Positions 8,924 to 16,209 of a stretch of DNA of 64,000 bases are shown piece after piece. How positions within the stretch are numbered: the stretch's first letter is position 1; each line of letters begins with the position of its first letter. The position numbers were made by a program, and so were the translations under genes. This DNA comes from Sphingobium sp. OAS761 (GTDB lineage: Bacteria > Pseudomonadota > Alphaproteobacteria > Sphingomonadales > Sphingomonadaceae), in contig NZ_JALJVY010000014.1 in the NCBI RefSeq assembly GCF_024168485.1, positions 1 to 64,000 on the forward strand. The letters run 5' to 3'. Under the pieces are notes generated by a model that was not told the origin of the DNA, did not search any database, and worked only from the letters and a program-made list of their open reading frames with translations.

Positions 8924-10515
8924 GCGAACAGGCCATGGACATACCAGTCCGGGTGCGTCGCTTCCGTACCATAGAGGCCATGACGGAAAATCCAGTAGCG
9001 CCGCCCGCGCGCGTCCTCGACCCGGTAATAGTCGCGGGTGAGGCCGATGCTATCGCCCTCGGTCGCGCCGTCCTTCGCATGCCACCATTCGGGCGCGATC
9101 CGCTCCGGTCCCTCGAACCGGACGATGTCGTGCAACGCGCGGTGCCAGCGGAAGCGGTGCGGCGGGCCATCGGGCACCTGCGCCACCACCTCGATCGGCT
9201 GGGGCGGATCGAACAGGTGCAGCGGACGTACCGGCGGATCGCCCGGCGCGCCGGCCGCCTCCCAGCTTGCCGGCAACCGGCTTTGCACCGCGGGCAAGGC
9301 CAGTTGCGCCTGTTCGGGCACATGGCTGTCGCAGGGCATCAATCGCTGGATATGCGCGCGGCCGGCGCGGATCGACAAGCGGTCGACCAGGGCGGCTATC
9401 GTATCGTCCCGTCGCGCCTCCCCCCCTTCCAGCGCCAATTGCGTGGGGGCGAGCCGTTCGGCACGCAGCACGGTAAGCCGCAGCATGTCGAAGCCGAAGC
9501 CCGGATCGATCGGGTCGGACAGGGCATCGATCCGTTCGCGCATCAGCCGCAGGATCGCGGGCGCATCGCGCACCGGCAGGCTGGTTTCGACGCGCAGCGG
9601 AAAGGCAAGGCCGTCGCTGCGGAAGAAGACCGCCTCGAACCGGCGTCCGCCCTCGCCCCGCTCGGCCAGCCGCTCGCCCGCCTCGGCCGCCATCTCCTCC
9701 AGGATTTTCAGCGCATAGGCGGTGCTGCCCAGCGGCTCGGCGAAACGGCGGTCGATGCGGACGGCAGGGCGCGGGCGGCGGGGGCTGAGCGGCCGATGGC
9801 CTAGGCCCAGCAGCGCATGCAGCGCCTCCACCGCTTCCTCGCCGAAGCGCGCGGCCAGCGCGGCGGCGGGCCGGGCGGCAAGATCGCCCACCGTGCGCAG
9901 CCCCGCACGGCGCAGCGCCACCGCATTGTCGCCTTCAAGCCCCAGCGCCTCGACCGGCAGCCGGCGTACCGCCGCATCCTCGTCCCGCGCCGGCGGACCG
10001 GGAAAGCGGGCAAGCGCGTGCGCCGCTTCGGGACTACCGGCGATGGCATGGCGTACATGCAGCCCGTGTCGTTCCAGCCGTCCGGCGGCATCGGCGGCCA
10101 GCGCCTCGTTTCCGCCCCACAAATGGCCACAACCGCTGATGTCCAGTATCAGCCCGTCCGCTCCGTCGGGCGCCGCGCTGGGCGTGTAGCGGGTACAACC
10201 GTCGCACAAGCGCTCCAGCCAGTCCTGATCGGCATGGGGATCGGCATCGAATACGCGCAGGCCCAGTTCGCGCGCGCGGGCGTCGGCCAGGGTCATGCCC
10301 GGCGTCAGGCCGATCGTCAGCCCCTCGGCATCGACCGCCGCCAGTCGCATCGCCCCGCGCACCGCCTCCACCAGGACGGCCGGTTCATCCCCTCCGTCCG
10401 CCCACAGACCGGGCTGCATGATCCGCAGGCGGTCGACCGGCAGGAAGGGGAAGAAGAGCGCCAGATAACGGCGCGGGCCTGTCGTCGCTTCGCTGTCCAT
10501 CATCATGGCGTTCAT
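8920..10515 (-). CDS. imuB: ImuB, catalytically inactive Y-family polymerase-like protein
   Basis: ImuB bridges DnaE2 to the beta clamp in the mutasome. The 531-residue protein resembles Y-family polymerases but the first catalytic motif reads YLALFFPFLPVDRL, with no acidic residue where DxD would be, as expected for ImuB. Helix-hairpin-helix-like segments (VALRRAGLRTVGDLAARP) and a little-finger-like domain follow. The ATG at 10515 is preferred because GGAG lies about 10 bases upstream; 10548 is possible. Either way the 5' end overlaps imuA extensively in another frame. The stop overlaps dnaE2 by four bases. Confidence 0.93.
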   Translation of the reverse strand: MNAMMMDSEATTGPRRYLALFFPFLPVDRLRIMQPGLWADGGDEPAVLVEAVRGAMRLAAVDAEGLTIGLTPGMTLADARARELGLRVFDADPHADQDWLERLCDGCTRYTPSAAPDGADGLILDISGCGHLWGGNEALAADAAGRLERHGLHVRHAIAGSPEAAHALARFPGPPARDEDAAVRRLPVEALGLEGDNAVALRRAGLRTVGDLAARPAAALAARFGEEAVEALHALLGLGHRPLSPRRPRPAVRIDRRFAEPLGSTAYALKILEEMAAEAGERLAERGEGGRRFEAVFFRSDGLAFPLRVETSLPVRDAPAILRLMRERIDALSDPIDPGFGFDMLRLTVLRAERLAPTQLALEGGEARRDDTIAALVDRLSIRAGRAHIQRLMPCDSHVPEQAQLALPAVQSRLPASWEAAGAPGDPPVRPLHLFDPPQPIEVVAQVPDGPPHRFRWHRALHDIVRFEGPERIAPEWWHAKDGATEGDSIGLTRDYYRVEDARGRRYWIFRHGLYGTEATHPDWYVHGLFA

Positions 10516-11221
10516 CGACCCAGTCTCCAAAACTCCCCCGTTGCCCATCCCATGTCAGCCGCCATCGCTGCCCGTCCCGCCCCGTCCGACAGCGCAGCAG
10601 GGTTAGGTCGAAGGCGCTCGATCCCGGCGCGTTGCCCGGCAGCGGCACGGACGGGGCAGCGGCCACATGCCAGCGCGTTTCGGCCGCGCTAGGCACCGGC
10701 GTGGCATCCAGCCGCACGATCATCGCGGTGACGCCCGATGCTTCCGCGGCCAGCGCCAGCCGCCGGCTGGCGGTAAGGTCGAGCAAGGGCGCACGCCCCC
10801 GCAATTCGATCACCACACCGCCCAGCGCCTGACAGCGCAATCCATCGATGGCCGCCCGCAGCACCATCGCATCGTCTGTCATGACGCCGGTCAGCAACAT
10901 TTCGGGGTCAAGGCCCAGCGCCGCCAATCCCGGACCATAGGGCACGCCACCGATGCGGGCCGCGCCCTGCGTGCGGAGCCAGAGCACCGGCGCGCCCGCA
11001 GCCGCCAGCCAGGCCCAAAGCAGGGCCAGGCCCGCCACCGCGCCATCTTCACCGGTATCACCGAACAGCTCATGCACGCATCCAAGCGCCAAGCCGTCTC
11101 CCAATGCCATGTCCAGCCCGCCATGCCCTGTCGGCACGCGCAGCATCGCGCGCGCTGGTGCACGATCCAGCGCGGCGATCTGCCGCTTCAAAGCGGCAAG
11201 ACTGTGATGCGAATCGGCCAT
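10385..11221 (-). CDS. imuA: ImuA, RecA-like SOS mutagenesis protein
   Basis: ImuA is a RecA-related protein needed with ImuB and DnaE2 for damage-induced mutagenesis. The 278-residue product begins with the usual helical segment (LAALKRQIAALD), then the RecA-like core (GHGGLDMALGDGLALGCVHELFG). Conserved-looking sequence ends near WRLTWDG; the last ~45 residues are Arg/Pro-rich and lie largely over the start of imuB, so they may not be conserved. It is the first gene of the cassette, directly behind a LexA box. Confidence 0.9.
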   Translation of the reverse strand: MADSHHSLAALKRQIAALDRAPARAMLRVPTGHGGLDMALGDGLALGCVHELFGDTGEDGAVAGLALLWAWLAAAGAPVLWLRTQGAARIGGVPYGPGLAALGLDPEMLLTGVMTDDAMVLRAAIDGLRCQALGGVVIELRGRAPLLDLTASRRLALAAEASGVTAMIVRLDATPVPSAAETRWHVAAAPSVPLPGNAPGSSAFDLTLLRCRTGRDGQRWRLTWDGQRGSFGDWVDERHDDGQRSDDRPAPLSGALLPLPAGRPPADHAARSVGGRRG

Positions 11222-11225
11222 AATT

Positions 11226-11240
11226 GTTCCCTATTTGTTC
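11226..11240. promoter_or_regulatory. LexA (SOS) box of imuA-imuB-dnaE2
   Basis: GTTC-CCTATTT-GTTC matches the alphaproteobacterial LexA consensus GTTC-N7-GTTC exactly. It ends 5 bases upstream of the imuA start codon on the minus strand, so LexA bound here would block initiation of the whole mutagenesis operon. Confidence 0.88.
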
Positions 11241-11292
11241 TTTTCATCGCATGAGCGGGCCAAGTCAATCGCCCATGCGGCAACCAGCCCGG

Positions 11293-12069
11293 CTATGGCT
11301 GGCGGGAATAACGCCCTTCAGCCACCCAGCGCTCAGTCAAAGCATGGGCGGCATCCACGTCCTGCGGGAAATCGACCTCCTGCCAGTCCAGCCCGTCGAT
11401 CGAGACGGTTCCGACGCGATTGCCCTTGGCGATGATGTCGATGGCGCGCAGATACCAGCGTTCGACACCTTCGGGCGTGCGCATCATCTGGTCGATCTGG
11501 TTACGGAAAATCGCCGGACCTTCTCCGGTGAAGGCCAGCATACCGATCGATTCGGCATTGGTGTCCGGCGGCAGCAGCCGCTTGCCGATTGACAGAAGGC
11601 GCCCGCTCGCATCCCGGTTCACCTTCATGTCGTCATCGTCATATTCGCCCCCGGGCTTCACATCGACGGTGACGGTGATCGCATCCTGCGCACCGGCGAT
11701 CAGCCGAGCAACGATCTCGTCCGAAACGATCGTGTCGCCGTTCAGGATGATGAAGTCACGATCCATCTCCTCCCGCGCGATCCAGCAGGTGCCCAGGTTG
11801 TCGGCGACCTGAAAGAAGGGGTTGAACAGGGTCCGGATGCGCGCGCCGGTGTCGCGATAGAGTTGCAGCGCATGATCCTCCACCCGTTCGGTACGAAATC
11901 CGGTGACCACGACGATGTCGGTCACGCCGTTCGCCGCCAGCGCCGCCACCTGCCAGCTGACAAGGCTGCGTCCGTTGAAATCGATCAGGCATTTGGGAAT
12001 GTCGCGGGTAAGAGGCAGCAGGCGGGAGCCTTGGCCAGCCGACAGGATGATGGCTTTGTTGATGGTCAT
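11293..12069 (-). CDS. NTP:sugar/phosphocholine nucleotidyltransferase
   Basis: This 258-residue protein is a single NTP-transferase domain: the nucleotide-binding loop SAGQGSRLLPLT, PKCL a little later, and the metal-binding Asp in ILNGDTIV. Its size and the WQEVDFPQDVDAA ending resemble LicC-like phosphocholine cytidylyltransferases and short hexose-1-phosphate nucleotidyltransferases. The neighbouring divergent flippase suggests a role in making an activated precursor for a surface polysaccharide; substrate is not resolved. Confidence 0.85.
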   Translation of the reverse strand: MTINKAIILSAGQGSRLLPLTRDIPKCLIDFNGRSLVSWQVAALAANGVTDIVVVTGFRTERVEDHALQLYRDTGARIRTLFNPFFQVADNLGTCWIAREEMDRDFIILNGDTIVSDEIVARLIAGAQDAITVTVDVKPGGEYDDDDMKVNRDASGRLLSIGKRLLPPDTNAESIGMLAFTGEGPAIFRNQIDQMMRTPEGVERWYLRAIDIIAKGNRVGTVSIDGLDWQEVDFPQDVDAAHALTERWVAEGRYSRQP

Positions 12070-12126
12070 GGCCGGCCCTTAAAGCCTAATTCGGCCGAAA
12101 AAAAGGCGGGTTCAAGAAAGGCGCAC

Positions 12127-13506
12127 ATGCGCCTAGATAGGCCCCGCCGGATGTCCGGCATCCAGCGAAAGGCCAGTCGTCAAGTGAAGTTCAAGCGTGG
12201 ATCGGGTGCGGGGGGAGACGGCTTCGCGCGCATCCTGGCCAATACCGGCTGGCTGCTGGGCGGCAAAGGCGTCGGCGCGGTGCTGAGCCTTGCCTATCTG
12301 GCGATCGTCACCCGCACGCTGGGCGTCGCCGATTTCGGCCGCTTCGCCCTGGTGCTGAGCGCCGCCAACGTCATCAAGACGCTGGTGAGCTTCGACAGCT
12401 GGCAGATCGTGGTGCGCTATGGCCAGACCCATCTTGCTGACGGCAATGGCGACGCGGTCAACCGGGTGCTGCGCTTCTGCATTCTCATCGACCTTGCCTC
12501 CGCCCTGGCCGGCGGACTGATCGCAGCGCTAATCCTGCTGCTGTTCGGCGATCTGCTGGAACTGGGGCCAGGCATGGGCTGGCAGGTCTGGCTGTTCTGC
12601 ATGGTGATGATGGTCACCATCCGCTCATCGCCGACCGGGGTGCTGCGCCTGTTCGACCGGTTTGATTCCGCCGCCGTCGCCGAAACGATGATTCCGGTGG
12701 GCCGTATGGCCGGTGCCGCCGCCGCGCTGGCGCTGATCCCGACTATTACCGGCTTCCTGATCGCCTGGGGCGCGGCCGAACTGCTGTGCGCGGCAAGCTA
12801 CTGGTGGCTGGCGCTGCGCGTGGGGGGATCGCGCATCGGCAGTTGGCGGGCGGGACGGGCACTGGACGCGCGGCGGGAAAATCCCGGCATCATAGGGTTC
12901 CTGACAGCGACGAACCTGCAAACCACGCTGACCTCCATGGGACAGCAGGTCGCCGTGCTGATCGTGGGCGGGTTCGTCGGGCCTGCAGGCGCGGGCCTCT
13001 ATCGGCTCGCCAACCAACTCGCCAATGCCCTGACCAAGATTTCCGGGCTGCTTTCCCGCAGCATCTTCGTCGAATTGTCCCGCACCCAGTCCAGCCACGG
13101 CGCAGAAGCGCTGGACGCACTGTTCCGACGCACCAGCCGGCTGGCCCTGCTGGCGGGCGCGGTCATCATCACCCTGATCCTCACCATCGGCCGCCCGTTG
13201 CTGGGACTGGTCGCGGGCGATGACTTTCTGCCTGCCTATCCGCTGCTGCTGCTGCTGGGCATCGCGGCATGCGTCGACCTGATCGGGGTCAGCTACCGGC
13301 CACTGCTGATGGCGACCGACCGGGCCGGGCTGTCGCTGCGCATCACCTTCATCGCGACGCTGCTGCTGCTGTGCCTGCAAGCGGCGCTGCTGCCGCTTTA
13401 CGGCACGAAGGGCGCGGCCACGGCCAATGTCGTCGCCGCGCTCGCCGGATTCGCGATGATGAGCCTTGCCAGCCGCGGGGCCGTGCGCGCAAGGAAGCCG
13501 GACTAG
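12127..13506 (+). CDS. Polysaccharide flippase (oligosaccharide/MATE-like, Wzx type)
   Basis: The 459-residue product is an integral membrane protein with about 12-14 hydrophobic segments. It begins with the family's usual first helix, ANTGWLLGGKGVGAVLSLAYLAIVTRTLG, recognisable from GGKGVGAVLSL and LGVADFGRFALVLSA. Such proteins translocate lipid-linked glycans across the inner membrane. The ATG at 12127 has AAGAAAGG upstream; a second ATG at 12151 is possible. No glycosyltransferase is adjacent, so the glycan is unknown. Its stop codon shares a CTAG tetranucleotide with the stop of the convergent transglutaminase gene. Confidence 0.88.
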   Translation: MRLDRPRRMSGIQRKASRQVKFKRGSGAGGDGFARILANTGWLLGGKGVGAVLSLAYLAIVTRTLGVADFGRFALVLSAANVIKTLVSFDSWQIVVRYGQTHLADGNGDAVNRVLRFCILIDLASALAGGLIAALILLLFGDLLELGPGMGWQVWLFCMVMMVTIRSSPTGVLRLFDRFDSAAVAETMIPVGRMAGAAAALALIPTITGFLIAWGAAELLCAASYWWLALRVGGSRIGSWRAGRALDARRENPGIIGFLTATNLQTTLTSMGQQVAVLIVGGFVGPAGAGLYRLANQLANALTKISGLLSRSIFVELSRTQSSHGAEALDALFRRTSRLALLAGAVIITLILTIGRPLLGLVAGDDFLPAYPLLLLLGIAACVDLIGVSYRPLLMATDRAGLSLRITFIATLLLLCLQAALLPLYGTKGAATANVVAALAGFAMMSLASRGAVRARKPD

Positions 13507-14300
13507 CCGTCGCCTTCCCCTTCGATCTGACGGACGCTGATCGACTGGGCGTTCATCTGGCCTCCGCCGAAGATGGTCATGAACGCGATGTCGGTCGCGT
13601 CGCGGCCCACGGCGATCCGCACCATCGTTTCGACGGGAGCCAGGCCGGTCGCATCGACGAGATGCCAGGCCCCGCCAAGCCATACCTCCACCACCGCGTG
13701 AAAATCGGGTGGCTCCAGTCCCAGGGCATAGACCGAAACCAGCCGGGCAGGAATGTCCCGCGAGCGGACGAGCGCGGCCGTCAGATGGGCGAAGTCGCGA
13801 CACACGCCTTGCTGCGCGACGAAGGTATCGGCAGCGGTCGTATTGACGCCGGAACTGCCGGGCACGTAGGCGATATTGTCCCGAACCCACTGCACCAGCG
13901 CCGCAACCAGCGGACCGTCGGCGAGATCGGGAAAATGACCGCCGACGAAACTGCCGAAGCGGTCAGCCTCGCAATAGCGGCTAGGCCATATGAAGGGCAG
14001 CACATCTTCCGGCAGGCTGGACAGCGGACCACGCGACAGGCTGGCCAGGTTCACGGGTGCGCGCTCCACCTCCACCGTGGCACGATAGCTGCTTACCATC
14101 CGGCCCATGCCGGTGCGCGTCCAGGTCCGGCGGCCGACGCCGCTACCGCCGACCTTGTTGGTCAGCGGCCCGGCATTGTCGATGACATGGGACTGTTCGA
14201 CGATCCTCTGGTCGGGCAGGGCCGCGGCCTCGACCGCGAGCAGGACATCGGTGGGTTCGGTGAAATCATAGTCTAGAATTGCTTCGATCGCGAGGCGCAT
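13503..14300 (-). CDS. Transglutaminase-like cysteine protease family protein
   Basis: The 265-residue protein has an N-terminal beta-rich domain and a transglutaminase-like core. The catalytic triad is visible: Cys in GVCRDFAHL, His in PDFHAVVEVW and Asp in HLVDATGL. Bacterial members are usually proteases or amidases of unknown substrate. The ATG at 14300 gives the family's typical MRLAIEAILDYDF start; upstream in-frame Met codons lack support. A strong hairpin separates it from recA, so it is probably transcribed alone. Confidence 0.88.
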   Translation of the reverse strand: MRLAIEAILDYDFTEPTDVLLAVEAAALPDQRIVEQSHVIDNAGPLTNKVGGSGVGRRTWTRTGMGRMVSSYRATVEVERAPVNLASLSRGPLSSLPEDVLPFIWPSRYCEADRFGSFVGGHFPDLADGPLVAALVQWVRDNIAYVPGSSGVNTTAADTFVAQQGVCRDFAHLTAALVRSRDIPARLVSVYALGLEPPDFHAVVEVWLGGAWHLVDATGLAPVETMVRIAVGRDATDIAFMTIFGGGQMNAQSISVRQIEGEGDG

Positions 14301-14433
14301 CGGAAACCGGCCTTTCGGAGAGGAGGAACAGGGTCGAACCCCCCGTTCGCGCAGCATCGCGACCCCGCAGGCACTGCGCAAGGGAATAGGACAAGCCGCC
14401 CGACTTCGACCGTTCTGCGTCGTTTCCCACGGT

Positions 14434-14466
14434 AAAAGGCCCGCCGCGCAAGGCGGCAGGCCTTTT
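14434..14466 (-). terminator. Intrinsic terminator downstream of recA
   Basis: AAAAGGCC pairs with GGCCTTTT, extended by an inner CGCC/GGCG stem, giving a strong hairpin with T-rich flanks on both strands. It lies after recA and before the transglutaminase gene, both minus strand. Confidence 0.75.
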
Positions 14467-14541
14467 CAGAGCGTGATGCGCAAGGCGGGAGAAGACAACG
14501 GGCCACCTACCGGCTGATCCGGCCGGACGGCGGCGCCGGGC

Positions 14542-15615
14542 TTATTCTCCATCATCCTCCGCATCGGATCCCGTCATCATCCCTTCCGCAACCTCCTCGG
14601 TCTTTCCGCGGATCGCTTTTTCCAGCCGGTCCGCCATTTCGGGATGTTCCTTGAGGTAGGTCTTGGCATTTTCCCGACCCTGCCCGATGCGGATCGAATC
14701 GTAGGAAAACCAGGCGCCCGACTTTTCGACGATCCCGGCCTTTACGCCGAGATCCAGAATCTCGCCGATCTTGGAGACTCCTTCGCCATACATGATGTCG
14801 AATTCGACCTGCTTGAAAGGCGGGGCGACCTTGTTCTTCACCACTTTCACGCGGGTCGAATTGCCGACAATGTCGTCCCTGTCCTTGATCTGGCCGGTGC
14901 GACGGATGTCGAGACGGACGGAGGCGTAGAATTTGAGGGCATTGCCGCCGGTCGTGGTTTCGGGATTGCCATACATGACGCCGATCTTCATGCGCACCTG
15001 GTTGATGAAGATCACCATGCATTTGGAACGCGAAATCGAACCGGTCAGCTTGCGCAACGCCTGAGACATGAGGCGCGCCTGAAGGCCGACATGGCTGTCG
15101 CCCATCTCGCCCTCGATCTCCGCGCGGGGCACGAGCGCGGCGACCGAGTCCACCACCAGCACGTCGATGGCATTGGAGCGAACGAGCGTGTCGACGATTT
15201 CCAGCGCCTGCTCGCCGGTATCTGGCTGGGATACGATCAGTTCGTCGATATCGACGCCGAGCTTCTTCGCATAGGCCGGGTCGAGCGCATGTTCCGCGTC
15301 GACGAAGGCCGCCGTCCCGCCTATTTTCTGCGCCTCGGCGATGGCATGAAGCGCAAGTGTGGTCTTGCCCGAGCTTTCCGGGCCATAGATTTCGATGATC
15401 CGCCCTTTCGGCAGGCCGCCGATGCCGAGCGCGATGTCGAGGCCAAGCGACCCCGTCGAGATCGCCTCGATCTCCATCTTCTCGCGACTGCCGAGCTTCA
15501 TCGCCGAACCCTTGCCAAAGGCGCGATCAATCTGGGCGAGCGCCGCCTCCAATGCTTTTTGTCTGTCCATGGTTCCCGTCTTCTTGGAATCGATAAGTTG
15601 GAGCATTGCGGTCAT
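14542..15615 (-). CDS. recA: Recombinase RecA
   Basis: RecA forms filaments on single-stranded DNA, catalyses strand exchange and triggers LexA self-cleavage. The 357-residue protein carries the Walker A motif GPESSGKTT, Walker B-like [10 protein letters not shown] and the L1/L2 DNA-binding loops ([19 protein letters not shown]). The ATG at 15615 has GGGGAT 8 bases upstream and gives [12 protein letters not shown]; a longer frame to 15669 has no such signal. A LexA box lies 75 bases upstream and a terminator downstream. Confidence 0.98.
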   Translation of the reverse strand: MTAMLQLIDSKKTGTMDRQKALEAALAQIDRAFGKGSAMKLGSREKMEIEAISTGSLGLDIALGIGGLPKGRIIEIYGPESSGKTTLALHAIAEAQKIGGTAAFVDAEHALDPAYAKKLGVDIDELIVSQPDTGEQALEIVDTLVRSNAIDVLVVDSVAALVPRAEIEGEMGDSHVGLQARLMSQALRKLTGSISRSKCMVIFINQVRMKIGVMYGNPETTTGGNALKFYASVRLDIRRTGQIKDRDDIVGNSTRVKVVKNKVAPPFKQVEFDIMYGEGVSKIGEILDLGVKAGIVEKSGAWFSYDSIRIGQGRENAKTYLKEHPEMADRLEKAIRGKTEEVAEGMMTGSDAEDDGE

Positions 15616-15678
15616 CGGTCTATCCCCTGTCAAGCGGATCGCGTCGATTCCCCGGCGCGTGCCGACCATGTATCCTGT

Positions 15679-15704
15679 TTGTTCTCGTGGAACAAGAGGG
15701 GAAC
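15679..15704. promoter_or_regulatory. LexA (SOS) box of recA with overlapping inverted repeat
   Basis: GAAC-AAGAGGG-GAAC at 15690-15704 is the minus-strand view of GTTC-N7-GTTC, an exact alphaproteobacterial LexA box 75 bases upstream of the recA ATG. Its distal GAAC is also the right arm of a perfect inverted repeat TTGTTC-TCGTG-GAACAA at 15679-15695. Confidence 0.87.
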
Positions 15705-15769
15705 GGAATTTTCCTATTCTTTATTTCGCACGCGCCCGCATCGCGGCCAACGCGCCGGCGCCGCCGCTG

Positions 15770-16126
15770 TCAGGCGCCCAGGACCTTGCCGAGTGCGCGC
15801 TCGACCGATCCGATGGTGAAGGGCTTGGCCAGAGTGGGGTGGCTCGCATAGTCGGCGGGCACGTCATCGGCCATGCCGCCCGTCGCGAAAATGAAGGGAA
15901 TGTTGCGTTCCATCAGCAGGTCGGCGACTGGCCAGCTTTTTTCGCCCTGAAGGTTGCAATCGAGCAATGCGGCGTCGAAGCCTCCCTGCCGGGCGTGATC
16001 GCATGCTTCATCCACGCTGGCGACGACGGCATGCAGACGATAGCCCAGCGCGTCGAGATAATCCTCCAACATCATGCCGATCATCGCCTCATCCTCGACG
16101 ATCAGGATGGATTTCGCGTCAGACAT
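15770..16126 (-). CDS. Single-domain response regulator
   Basis: The 118-residue protein is a lone receiver domain with no output domain. Key residues are present: the acidic pair in LIVEDEAM, the phospho-acceptor Asp in LLDCNLQG, the switch Thr in FATGG and the Lys in LAKPF. It lies 83 bases downstream of the cckA hybrid kinase and upstream of recA on the same strand. The kinase that phosphorylates it is not evident; CckA normally signals through ChpT, so pairing by proximity is only a guess. Confidence 0.9.
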   Translation of the reverse strand: MSDAKSILIVEDEAMIGMMLEDYLDALGYRLHAVVASVDEACDHARQGGFDAALLDCNLQGEKSWPVADLLMERNIPFIFATGGMADDVPADYASHPTLAKPFTIGSVERALGKVLGA

Positions 16127-16209
16127 GCCCGGATTCCTTAAAGTTCGGTCGACTCGCTAGCTGATCGGCGTCCGATTGCCCAGAGCGTTCAGATTGATTC
16201 AGCGCAACC

